This document shows, one piece after another, positions 31,684 through 43,334 of a stretch of DNA of 64,000 bases (position 1 is the first letter of the stretch; each line of letters begins with the position of its first letter). This DNA comes from Parietaria judaica (Eukaryota > Streptophyta > Magnoliopsida > Rosales > Urticaceae): the NCBI GenBank assembly GCA_954871525.1, contig OX940872.1, forward strand, positions 28,305,746 to 28,369,745, in the 5' to 3' direction. The notes under the pieces are model-generated. The model was given only the letters and a program-made list of their open reading frames with translations, was not told the origin of the DNA and made no database searches. Made by a program: the position numbers and the translations under genes.

Positions 31684-34144
31684 CTCGTGGTAAGCAGAAC
31701 CGAGATGATTAATATACTAATTAAATCTCTTTGATAAAGAAATACTGTGGGAATGAAGATCGCAGAAACAAGTAATTTACAACAAATGCTTTATAAATAG
31801 TCATGCATGAAAAAGTATAAGAAAATCACTAAAAACAAAGTAGTGCATTACATTACACTAGCTAACAAAAATAATGAAGGTGGTAAAATGAAAAGTGTGT
31901 TATCAGCCAACAAATTCAGAAAGAATAGACAACCTGATCAATGGTTCTAATATCAGGAGAAAGGCCACCATGAACGCAGAGAACCTGAACGAACAAAGAA
32001 AATATATGTTATTTGATACATTTGAATATTGGAGAAAAAGAAAAGGTACATTTAGAGAGAAAGAGGTCTACCGTGCCATCTATGATTGCTGAGAGCGTCA
32101 AATAATCAAAGACGTCTGTACAATACCGCCATGCATTTGCGTTTCCATACTTCCTCTGGCACTCATCATAAAACCCATACACCTATATGGAGATCACATG
32201 CAATATATATAATAAGTATACTACATGAAACTGTAAAGAGGCAACCAATTTTGTATAATTCAAAAAGTTGACCATTGTACCACAGTGGTTCCTAAATCAT
32301 GAAACACTAGCAACTTTACAGTAGCCAACAAAATATCAAGTTTTATAACATCAACAGGATCCATATCATAAAATGATATCTATGACACAATTTTAGTCGT
32401 CGTCATCACATTAATGACACAAAATACTTTACCCTGATAAATAAACAATCACATGAGAAGACGAGTAAGGTCTCAGATCTAAAGGGAGTAAATTCAACAA
32501 GATAATTCTGAATTTGACTATCTTTTCACATTTTACTGTTTATAACCCCCCAAAAAATAGTTACAAAGAAAGGAATTAGACGCAAATTAAACCTGAAATA
32601 GTTGTAAGGAAATCATCCTTTTTTCATTTTCTTCTACTCATCATTTTCTACAGAACATCTAACACAATTAGTCACCTGAGTCAGTTGCCTGCTTTCATGA
32701 TTTCCACGTAGAAGAGTTATGTTAGCTGGGTATCTGCATTTAGAGTTGGGTGGAAGGCAAGCACAAGAGAATGAAGAATGTTAGATTCGAAAAAAGAAGA
32801 ATATATATATGTTCACCAAAAATTCCAACACCCGCGCTAAGCATCGCATAACTTCTAAACGCCAGTGAAAATTCATTCAAATCGAAGAGGCGGTTTTATA
32901 TTTCCCTAAGGCTTACCAGAAAAACAAACAAAGAGATCTAGAGGTATAGGGAATTGAGCTAAAACAAATCCTATAATTGTAAAAAGAAAATGTAACTGAA
33001 GCATGCTTAAAGATTATGAAAGGCATGACAAATAGAAGGTACCAAAAAACCTACTAGTTGGGAGCCTAGAAGCTTACCTAGCTTTAAGAAGCAAAAGAAT
33101 TGTGAAAACTTCAAGACTATTGTAACCTCGATCGACAAAATCGCCCTGTCAAGCGTCACATCTTAGTTACTCCATCCAATAATATCAATTATTAAATGCG
33201 TTGAAAGTGACCAAAAGTAGTCGGCACTCGGCAGTTACATACAACAAACCATATATTATACCATAAATATGTAATTTGTCTCTGGCACGTGCCCCCCGGT
33301 CTGGAAAAGTTTCATTAGATCATGAAACTGGCCATGAATATCACCACAAACGGTGACTGGACTATTTACAGGCTGCACATTTGATTCCTCAATAAGAATA
33401 TCTTTAACCTGTAAAAAATGAAAATGCAATGAGCATAGCTTAAAGATAAAAAGACAAATTCTAAAATACAATCAGACAGACATCAAAGATTATCCAAAGT
33501 TTTAGAAGATGTTAAGCATAAGAAGACCAAACAATTTATACTAAGACGAAAGTAACATCAGTGTACACCCAAGAACGTTACAATAGAGTTACAGAGATAC
33601 ATGTTTGGCTATGTCAATAACTTTTCATTCGAAGCCTAAAACACAATCACGCAATAAACTCACAGACTGAAGTTGCAAATCTTTGAAGCTAAGATTGGGA
33701 GATAAAGAAACACGCAATAAGATCTATTGATTAGTTATCTTCATCTAGAAAACCCAATCAATCTTCAAAGGACACACCCAAATCAAGGGAGTACAACGAT
33801 GAAACAAAAGCCGCCCAAACGCATCGCACTCAAAGCAAAGGCTCTGCCTCTAACTAGATACCAGAAAATGCGAATCTAGAGAGCGACGAGGTCCGATTTC
33901 AAATTGAAGAAGAACAGAGCCTACTCCATCTAACTCCAGAACATGTTAGCCCTAGGAATTGACAGAAACTGACAGAGGCGAATTGAGTTGCGATTCGCAA
34001 CAGATCGAGGAGAAGCAGGAATGCAGATCGAGAAGAAAGAGTGAGAGATGCGAAAGGACGGACATATTCGCAGAGGAGTTGGAGCTCGTCCTCGAGAAGA
34101 TGCTGGCCTTCCTTGACCTTGGAGATCCAGTGATCCAAATCCAT
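30836..34144 (-). CDS. FYPP3: PP6-type Ser/Thr phosphatase catalytic subunit (FyPP)
   Basis: Ten exons on the minus strand: 34144-34064, 33408-33262, 33145-33078, 32733-32676, 32182-32072, 31984-31934, 31539-31396, 31274-31179, 31089-31018, 30919-30836. They total 912 bases, 303 residues, the usual family length. PPP-family metal-site motifs are all present: [19 protein letters not shown] and HGGLSPD. The N-terminus [20 protein letters not shown] and C-terminus [10 protein letters not shown] identify the phytochrome-associated phosphatase (PP6) group rather than PP2A or PP4. In Arabidopsis FyPP1/FyPP3 act with SAPS and PP2AA subunits on phytochrome, PIN and ABA signalling targets; FyPP1 and FyPP3 cannot be told apart here. 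The C-terminal YFL, methylated in this phosphatase group, is intact. Confidence 0.95.
31641..31683. repeat. (TC)n(TA)n microsatellite in FyPP intron
   Basis: About ten TC units run directly into about eleven TA units, inside the intron between the HGGLSPD exon and the [15 protein letters not shown] exon. Confidence 0.85.
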
Positions 34145-34259
34145 GGCGGTCACTTCTTCCTCTTCTTCTGCTAGGGTTTTGAGCACAAGTCCCCGGCGAG
34201 GCCAAGAGAAGAGAAGAAATGAAATTCCCAATTCGCTCAGGTCAATACATACAATCTTT

Positions 34260-35356
34260 CAAACGGATCCAATTTCTATTTTTTATTTTTATTTTATTAC
34301 ATATATATATATTTAATCTTTAAAACAAAAATAAATCCCATAAATATGTTAAAGATGACCCTTTTTTAGATATATTTTTGTGAACTATATGAATTTTTAT
34401 TGTAAGATACAAATAAATTACTTGCTCCATGGATGGATGGACCAATTGAGCAAAGAAAATCATTCTATATATTTATTTATATATAACGGAATTGTTGCAA
34501 TTGTAAAAGACAGTTTTATGCCTAACGAAACCGTTAGTGGATATATTTACTAGTTTTAAGAACTTAAAAGAGATTCTTTATTACGTTGAATGCGTGCTTG
34601 TCATGTTATAAATTTAATAATTAAATTTTGGTTAAAATATATTATTAAAGATTCTGGATATCATTTATTATTATATCGAAATAATAAATTGAATAAAATA
34701 AATAAAAGTACTTTAGTCTAAAAAATTATCATCTTATTTTACTATTAATATAAACTTGAATGTTATTCAAAGTTTATAACAAGACCGTTACATATATAAT
34801 ATATTGTTTTTAATTTATTTATCGATAAACATGCATGTCTTACTAAAAACCTCTTGAAACTTCTATCTTTCGACGCTATAAATATAGCACTTTTTTATTA
34901 TAAAGGAATTTTACTACGCTAAAATTTTGTGAACTAATTATATTGTTATTTTAAGATATAAATAAATTACTTGCCCCATAAAGGCATGAACCAATTGAGC
35001 AAAGGAAATCATTGTATATTTTATACTTATATAACGGAATTGTTGCAATCGTTAAAGACAATCTTATGCGTAACGAAACTGTTATTTACTAATTTAAGAA
35101 CTTGAAAGAGATTCTTTATTTACGTCAAATGTGTGCTTGTCGTATTATAAATGAATAATCACGTTTTGGTGAAACTTTATTACTAAATATTCGGGATATC
35201 ATTTATTATTATACGTTAATAGCAAAATAATAATAAATTGGACGTATTGTGCATCGAAAGATAGAAGTTCCATGAGGTATCTAGTAAGACTTGCATGTTC
35301 ATAATAATTCATTAATAGATAAATGAAATAAAATAACTTTAACGGTGTCCTTAGAG
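34260..35356. repeat. Diverged duplication with inverted-repeat borders
   Basis: A ~300-base block (ttttgtgaact...caattgagcaaag...aacggaattgttgcaat...ggatatcattta) occurs at about 34374-34685 and again at about 34924-35218, 550 bases apart. Around the second copy, atgtcttact...cttctatctttcgacg (about 34833-34875) is matched by its reverse complement (gaaagatagaag...agtaagac, about 35255-35292). The second block is thus bracketed by imperfect ~45-bp inverted repeats. No coding signal is seen. Confidence 0.6.
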
Positions 35357-36089
35357 ACTTAGAACAGAGCTGCACAAAACACCGTCGCGGCTGCTCGCGA
35401 CTCGCTCGCCAAAACCGCGAGAAAACGCGTCGCGACGCGTCGCGGCGTGTGCGGTTGCGGCTGGTCGCGATGCGGTCGCGGCGTGTTGACTCGAGAGAGA
35501 AAGATGGGTCGTTTTGGGTTGCGGCAAAAGTTGTATTTTTGATTCCGATGTTTAACTTTGTTAATTGTTAGTTTTTAACCGAATTTAAATGTTAAAAATG
35601 TAAATTTTTGTAACATAATATTATTTTTAAATATTTAATAACAAATAAATAAATATAACAAATAAATAAATATAACTAAACGAGATATTAAAAAAAAGAG
35701 TTGTATTATTCATTGTGAATATTACAATAAGGTGGAAGAAAGTTGTAATATTCAGTGTAAACATTACAAGATGCCTCACTAAAACCTCTCTTGTAAAACC
35801 CTCCTTAGGGACTAAAAACCAAGAGAGGAAAGAGCACATCATTATTGGCGCTAACTTTGCATCACTCGGGGAACCATGATTCAAACCATCATCGGGGATC
35901 GCTGAGGTGGCACGATCGTGGCCGTCGGATCAAGTGCGCGGATCGCCCTCAGGAGTCGCGACTTCACCCTCGCGTCGCGACGCGTCGCGACTTTCTCGCT
36001 CAGCGTCGCGAACGTCGCGACTCTCAGGAGTGTGTCGCGACTCGTCGCGAGAGGCTTCCGCGGTGATTATGTGCAGCTCTAACTTAGAA
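35357..36089. mobile_element. CpG-rich hAT MITE, copy 3, with extra interior
   Basis: The element is 35365-36081 (717 bp), beginning CAGAGCTGCACA and ending ATGTGCAGCTCTA. It is flanked by acttagaa at 35357-35364 and 36082-36089, a perfect 8-bp duplication. The outer 130 and 190 bases carry the same tcgcgacgcgtcgcgac motifs as the other copies. About 400 AT-rich bases in the middle (roughly 35490-35885) are unlike the 285-bp copies and may be a nested insertion. Confidence 0.9.
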
Positions 36090-36299
36090 TAACACCTAAA
36101 TTTACATTATTGGTAAAATAGGATGATAATTTTGGAAGACTTAACTATTATTATTGTTTTTGCAATTAAATAATTATAGATGACTTAATTAAATTAAATT
36201 AAAGTTTCTTGATAAAACTTGTTGGGTATGTATGTATATGTATAAAAGTCTGTAATTCTGTTCCAAACACCTTGGTCGGATCGATTGATTGATATTGAG

Positions 36300-37640
36300 A
36301 TGGAGAAGGATTCGAAAGCAGCAATTGACTCCTCCAATGTCGGCTTCAAGGTTTGGTTTCTCTCCCTCCCCAACTCTGATTTTCTCGCGATTGGTCTCGT
36401 TGTCCGATCGAAGTGGCTTTGTTTGTGTGCAGCTCTTGAAGAAACATGGTTGGAAAGAAGGAACTGGTCTTGGGATTTCTGAGCAGGTATTCATATGATC
36501 CGAAACCCTAATGTGTGGAATCTGAAATTGACGATAGGGTTTTCGTTTGATTCTAAAAAACCGTACCGATAGGGTATATTTTTTCTTGGGTTTTTATGCG
36601 GTTTATACGGTATTGTAGTAGTGACTCGTGCGAGTGGTGGGCGTGGGTATGCTTGCGGGCTTTTGTAGAACAACCCGCGGGAAACCCTGAGTTTTTTCGC
36701 GGGTCTTCTATAGAAGATAACTGAATCACCTAGTTGCGTCGTTACTTGAAATAAACTTCTCGGAATTAAGTAATATCGCGGAATCAGCCTGTAAATTTTA
36801 CCAAATTGTAATTGCAGTTTGGCTGAATTTTAAGCCTCGGATATATAGCCGGTCCGGTTCGGTAGTTGTTGGCAATATACCCGGTCCGGCCTGTAAATTT
36901 TCTGCTATATGATTATAATTGTAGTCATAAGGACGGTGTAGGCACCGGTTTAGAAGCGTTTTCTTGATTTCTTTAACTGGCTTTTTAATTCAGGGTCGCC
37001 AAATAATTCTGTTGTTATTTGTATTTCATATTGCCTGATAAAATTGACCGACAAGTTATAAAAACCGTTGCAGGTTTTTGTCAAATCATAATGTGTGGTT
37101 ATTTTGATGAACAGGGAAGGCTGGAACCGGTAGAAGCACATTGGAAGAATAATAAGCGGGGTCTGGGAGCAAACAAAACGCAAAAGAATTCTCCGAGGCC
37201 TCTCGATACACAAAATATTCCAACGTTGGATGAGAAGGTGAGCTATATTACGATTACAATATCCGTGACTGATGAGTAAAAACATGGTAACCTTGCAAAC
37301 AAACTGTGAGTGATGATCTATATATCTCTTTGCATGTTCAGTTATGGGCTAGAATCAGATAATGTAAATATAGAATCGGCGGAAATTGAAAAGTTGTCGT
37401 TGTGTATAACAAATTTGTGTTTAACTTTGTGAATGATTATTGGCTACCTCCCTAATTAATTCAACATAATAAATCATATATTAATCCCTTCTCTTTTGGT
37501 ATTGATTTTAGGAACCAGCCTCAAGAAAAGCCAAGAAGCTCTCAAAAAGGATGAGGAAGATGCAGGAATTCGAAAATAAATTGCAAGAGAAAGAATTTGA
37601 GCGATCATTTTTCCGGGATTTCTGGCCGGATAATGTTTGA
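36300..37640 (+). CDS. Small G-patch domain protein
   Basis: Four exons with clean GT-AG borders: 36300-36350, 36433-36486, 37115-37237, 37512-37640, in total 357 bases and 118 residues. The G-patch core is LLKKHGWKEGTGLGISEQGR with HWKNNKRGLGAN further on, so the conserved aromatic and Gly positions are kept. G-patch domains bind RNA and activate DEAH helicases, so the protein is likely nuclear and RNA-related. The C-terminal half is Lys/Arg-rich and helical (RKAKKLSKRMRKMQEFENKL, ending in FFRDFWPDNV). No other domain is visible. Function beyond RNA/helicase binding is not inferable. The short exon 1 start (MEKDSKAAIDSSNVGFK) is supported by phase. Confidence 0.88.
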
Positions 37641-38097
37641 TGGCCGATTTCTCTCTCTCTCTCTTTCTCTGTTAAGAAAAATCTTGTACAGTTTGTGCTC
37701 GTATACTTTTCAGTTTATATTCTTTTTGTTGACAACATCTATTTCACAATTGTAATTCTAAAAGATTGTGAAGGACAAAAGCTAAAACCAAGTTGGGAAA
37801 ATTAGAAAAACAGAAATTTATACCAAAAAATGAATATACTGAGTTTTAACAATAAAATCAAATAAAAATTGAATATGCTTACATTTACTGCATGTCATTA
37901 GATTAGATTTTAGCCTATTCAAATGCATTAATAAATTTAAAATGAGTTCCTAAATCTAAAGCATGTTTGTGAATTAAATTCATCTTAAACCACGATTAAT
38001 GAATAAACCGTGTGACTCGAATAACACCTTAGTTTAAGCTGAGTTATTTTGTTTCATACAAACAGAAGCAAAGTTTGTATTTTTGGTATGCCCACAT
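37641..38097. other. Convergent spacer between G-patch and DUF639 genes
   Basis: A CT run (about 37650-37672) lies just after the G-patch stop codon. The rest is AT-rich, presumably the 3' UTRs of both convergent genes. Nothing else is seen. Confidence 0.5.
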
Positions 38098-41000
38098 TTA
38101 TGCTTTCTTCTTCTTCTTATCATCGGGCTTTACGAGTTCAACCGGAGCAGCCGGAATCCTGACCCACCACTCCCTGATCCGCCTCTCCACCTTGTTGCTG
38201 CTTTCTTTCCGGTACGGCATTTCCCTCGTAAAAGCCTCCACAAACACTAACATGGCTATAAATCTAAATGGCACGAACGCGAAAGCCCCAGCCAAGAACA
38301 CAAGCAAAAGAACAATTCTGTCCGTCGCCTGCAAAACCGCAAACCGTAAAAAAATGCGTCAAATTTTTTAAATTTTCTGTTGCGGTATTCAATCGGCCAT
38401 AATGGATAATTATACAAAGTGTTTAATACTAGGATTACAGGAATCTAACAGGTGAAGATAAAATGAATTCCCGCAATCAACGAAATCGGATGGTCTATCC
38501 TTCAAGAGCTAGACTGACATTCTTGGATGTTCATGCATTCTCCCTTGGGATTGGCAACCCTATATTGGATTAGATTAGAAACCCTAATCTCTTACTTATT
38601 ACCTAAGTGCTCTTAATACTTGATTAAATAAACCGCCTAATTAGGGCACAATTTAAATCCTTAAATTACGGTTTTTTCCCTTCGGTCTCTGCTAGGTAAG
38701 AACAGCCAGCCTAAGATAACGGTAAAGAATTGCTGCAACTCCAAAACAATTAATTGACTAATTACATGTAATTAAAATAGTTATACAATTTAAGTCTTTC
38801 ACACAAGAGTCATAACTGTCTACCAAATGATATATGAAATTAGCAAACCATCTTTGTCTATTCAGTCGGAAAATTCTCTCAAGATTATTATTTGCTTGTA
38901 CCTGTGGAAGCGTGGCATAGAGGAGAGATCTTATCTTGAGAAGAATGATATTTCCGGCTTGAATCAAAGATTCCATTTGAGAGATGGCATCTTGAAGTGT
39001 CAGAAGCTGCTCCACGGCATTCCGACTCGGTGGAGCTTTGATTTTGAAGGGGTCCAATGGCATCGGTTTCTTAAAATGGCGGCGCCATAACATCACAACC
39101 GCAGTGAAAAGGAAAATAAATGGCAACACAAATCTGATCCAATTCCTGCATATCAAAACAAGAGAGTTGCATTATGTAACGACTCAAAATCGTTCTCGAA
39201 ACGGAGGGTCCGCCAACCTTCAAAAAGCGCAATCTCCCCTTTTTTTTGGAGATTGCCCATTTGTTGAATGGAGATAATTTGTAAAATAATTTGTAAAGCT
39301 TTTTGGGGTAAATTGATATCTTTGATTTAACAAAAGAGAGATGACAAACCTTATGATAAACCAGCAGGTCAAGATCAGAAATATTGTTGACTTATACTGG
39401 TCTTCCCATGAAGCCATATATAGCAGGCGGCTAAGTATCTCAAGAACTGGAAAAAGGAGTTCCTGAAGAGGAAAAAAAGAGACCGATGTTATACATATTG
39501 GAACGGATATAATAGAACATCACTCAAATTAAACGTCTCTCCAATGCTTATAAGACTCAAATGGACGCAAGCCAGCTTCGAGCACGGCATAACTTATACC
39601 AGTGGTTTTTAAGAATGCAAAAATATGAGATACTCATGCTAATTATTACCATCGATTAGTAGAAGCGTGGAAATATACTTATCGACTCCTGGTTCGAGCA
39701 TCGACACGATGTTACATCCGTAGAATAAGTCATATTTCACATTTTAAATATGTTTCATCAGAGTTTTACTTTTTTTCTTACTATCATTTAAGCTATGTTT
39801 CTGACTAATTATGTTATAGGGTTCAATCACGTTAGGCCAGCTCTGGCCCAGTAAGTGTAATGCTTGGCTTTTTAAAAACTTCGAGCAATAAGAAATTGAA
39901 GCCGAGTATTATTAATAATTAGTTCTGTTAATTACTTTAGATTCTCTTGAGGGATTTAAGGTAGACATATTTGGGGTTTCACAGGTTCTAGACCCGTGAC
40001 GAGATCCACAACTCGAGACAATAACTAAACATAAATTTAGAAGATAATAAATACTGGCTTGAAAATAGGTCTTATGATGTCTAACCTTCATCACCGCTAC
40101 ATTCGTGTCAATTCCTTCCACCTTCACTTGGTCCACACTCGCCTGGGCAGCTTCTGCACTGAACGTGTCTGACATCGACTGTTTCACTGCCATTTTCAAG
40201 GGACTGGTGTCGCCAAAACAAACATCGCCAACCCAATTCTCTTCTTCATCCAAATTTACCTCTTTTAGTAATACAAATCCAAATTGGCGGAGTGTCAGAA
40301 GTGAAACGGGGGATAACTTAGGCTGTAACTTCGCATTTGGACTACCAGAAGCGTTCGATTGAGTCACGTCAGCATTCAAAAGGGCCAATCGACTTATTAG
40401 GGTTTCCAGAATCAAGTCTCCACCAGGAAGACTCTCAGCCAGGTTAAAGGGAAGAAGGGATTTGTATTGGGAAGGAAAAAATTGGAAAGCGTCCCTGACT
40501 GCACGGTACCGAAATATACCTAAAATAGCCCTACCAAGTACTTCAGACTTTTGAATTTTTTTAAGATTGTTTTTCCTGATGAACCTGTGCACATACAGAA
40601 TCTCAAGACTAATGTCCAACCAATATTCCCGTCGAGAGTTCCCTTTCAACTCCGTGAATTCTAGAAAAACGGGATCTGCTCTGCAAGAAACATTAAAGAA
40701 GAACTCAGTAAAAAACACAAGTGTAGTGCTCTGAATCATTAAACAAAACATTGTCTCGTGTAAGAATAAAATCAATTACATACGTAGATGTTGACTTGTA
40801 CATGACGGCTTTATCAAAAACACGAGCACCCAATGGGCCAGTCAACTCAGGTTTGATAATCTGCTTCAGATCTGTAGCGAGATCGTATTTAACAGCTTTA
40901 TCATACAACCCCATTCCCAAAGATTCAAAGTAGAGACCATAATTGGTAAGCGTCAACCGCCCTACAGAAAATGATTAACCGGGTAAGCTACATGGACCGG

Positions 41001-43058
41001 AATTATTAATTACTAAGAAGCCTAGAGATAGTAGCAAAGCATATGTCAACCACACTGATGAACTCAGATTCGTCTCAGAGAGAGAATTGTAATGGAAAGT
41101 TGTTACTTATTTTCTATCTAGTGTTTATTGAGTTATTGCCACATCTAAAAGTTTAGTGTTCACAGATTTATAGAAGTATCCTAATTCTAATATAATTTAT
41201 AATTTCTAGAGAAGATGTAATGCGCAGAAATATCCTAGTCACTAATAATAGTTATGTTATAATATAACAAAGTCAATCACCAGGCCATGCAGAGAGGCCA
41301 ATATGTTTCAGTATCGGTTGGAGAGGAACCGATCCATCAACATCTAGGATGATTTCATCCTCAGCAAGCTGAAGATTTCCAATGGAAGTGACCGACGCAT
41401 TTTTCGCTGACTTTATAATTCTGCAAAAGAACAATGACAGGTAGGCATTTCCTCACTGTTTGCAAATCCAAGGCTTTAAGAGTAAACTGCATGACAAGGG
41501 AAACAAACAACAAGACGGATACGCTCTATTTACGATCCACATGGGATATTTTAAAAGTGACTTTGTTACGAGCACAAAATTTCATGTTACATGTGTTCTT
41601 TTGCCTAAAACAATCCATTTGTACACTTATTAACCAAGGGTTTTCAAATTACTTTTATATTTCTGATTATGTTTGGAACTCGAGTTTCATAACTGGACCG
41701 AATTGTTATAGAACATCCATACATTTCAGCTGCATAAATAAGAAATTTGTAGATAACTAAATACTATTTTTTTTAAGCAATAGAATGGATTAGATTTTTT
41801 GTTAAATCACTGGTTTAAGTTGAAAAGCACAATTTTATTCGTAATGAGAATCTTACTTGTCGAGGCTTCTTATGTATTTATCATACACCAGGAAATGAAG
41901 TCTATGGCTTGTAGAGCTTGTGAGTGCATTAAAGAGGTTATGCACAGTGATTATGTCTGCAATTGCAACACACGAAGGAGCTATCCGTTCGAAAGCCTCT
42001 GATCCAACAGTTTTCTCGTCGTCACCCTAGCCGATACAAAAGAGCAAAAGTTAACGCATACAGATCTTAGATGTTAAGACAGACTAAGAAAAAAAGTTAT
42101 TTTCACTTTTTCTAACACGATATTACAGGCTATCCTATGTTTTTTTATTTTTCGGTGGGATAGGATGCCGGGTTTTCCAGAGAAGTGGCTTGAACAATAT
42201 AATGTGAAGTCATATTCTTGTTTTAAGGTATTCTAACTCAGTTCTTGATAATAGTATAAATTCAAGAAACGTGTTCACGTATACGTTGGTTGCGTATTCT
42301 GTATAAGGAAGGAGATGCATCATTCCGCCGCACTCGGGAAAACAATCATTTGAACCAGCTATTGAGATTTCAAACTGAAGAGAACCTGAGATTTAGAATT
42401 CGAATAAAACATTGACCACCCGCCGTCGTCATCTCCTTCCCGGCTAGTCCCGGCCTCGACCTCCTGAAAGCAGCAGCATGAGCACAACACCTTATCGACA
42501 TGAATTTTTGTTTCAAAAGAAAAAGAAATGTGGCTTACTTTCTCGAGCGGTTTGGTTTTGGGGATTGGAGCTTCCCAGGCGAGCATCATGTCGAAAGTCA
42601 GGAGACGGAATTCCTTGGTGCTCAAGTATTCGGTTCCTCTGGTTAACACATCCAGTGCTTTGAAGGAGCAAAACTCCAAGAAGTGCCTTGCATTTGTGAC
42701 AAGTTGCTCGGTGTCCTCGGGTATGGGCGTCCCGAAAGATCGTTCCAGTTCTTCCGCTGGAATCTGAAGGATTCTGCAACAACAACAACATTCAATCAGA
42801 AGTATATCCTGAGGAGAGTCGCAGAGAAGCCATGAGAGTGGAGAGAGACGTGGAGCAGCGAGAGACGACGGAGTTGGCGAGAGGGGAGAGGTGCGGGATG
42901 GGGAGAGGGTTGTCGTCGGCATCGGGGCCGGTCTTCTTGGGGCTGAAGAGCGCCTTGAGAGAGCTCTGGTGGGTCTTCAGCAGGCCTTCCCAGAGGCCGA
43001 GCGGCTTCTCTGGATCGGTCTCCGCCATGGCTGGCTCCTCCTTCTCCTTGTTGCTCAT
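38098..43058 (-). CDS. DUF639 family membrane-associated protein
   Basis: Ten exons on the minus strand: 43058-42850, 42773-42539, 42463-42386, 42026-41857, 41420-41281, 40961-40784, 40680-40086, 39462-39350, 39145-38902, 38328-38098. They total 2,193 bases, 730 residues, all phases consistent. Family landmarks: LANSVVSRCST, RHFLEFCSFKALDVL, FDMMLAWEAP, AFERIAPSCVAIADIIT, LKHIGLSAWPGRLTLTNYGL, DLKQIIKPELTGPLGARVFD, LLPFNLAESLPGGDLILETL. The GRLTLT to KPELTG section resembles a GRAM/PH-like fold. The C-terminus has about three hydrophobic segments (FLILTCWFIIRNWIRFVLPF, VLLLVFLAGAFAFVPFRFIA) and ends in a Lys-rich tail. The biochemical role of DUF639 proteins is unknown to me. The second in-frame Met at 43028 could also be used. 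Confidence 0.92.
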
Positions 43059-43334
43059 TGCTGGCTTCAGGATCGGAATGGAATGGACATGGGCATGGCT
43101 TTCCCTTAATACATACAGGCCAGGCCAGACAACTTAGATACTTTTACCGTAATTAACCTTTCTTTTTTTTCAATGAGAGATAGGACTGGGCTGTTTGGTG
43201 TTATTGGGCTGTTTAGAAAAGCTTAATCTCTTGCTGGGCTGGGACTGATTCCTTTTTAACATTACCCCAAAACTACCAATTTTATTATTTTATTTAGCAG
43301 GCGAAGAAGAAGAGCGCAATTGTGGTTCGTGGTA
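43059..43334. promoter_or_regulatory. 276-bp shared head-to-head promoter region
   Basis: The DUF639 start codon (43058, minus) and the MIA40 start codon (43335, plus) are only 276 bases apart, so both 5' leaders and promoters must lie here. The gtgttattgggctgttt / ttgctgggctggg phrases (about 43179 and 43232) contain GGGCT/AGCCC elements. These resemble the TELO/site-II-like GCCCA boxes common before plant housekeeping genes. No clear TATA box is seen. Confidence 0.5.

Noticed and set aside
39912..40775. Single 287-residue ORF as a separate gene
   Set aside because: Its core (40086-40680) is one exon of the DUF639 gene; the ends are intron read-through.
42785..42850. DUF639 exon 1 extended to 42792 or ending at an AT-AC type intron near ggatatac
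   Set aside because: The extension ends in a stop and leaves a ~40-base intron; the donor at 42849 gives correct phase and family sequence (RCST|ILQIP).
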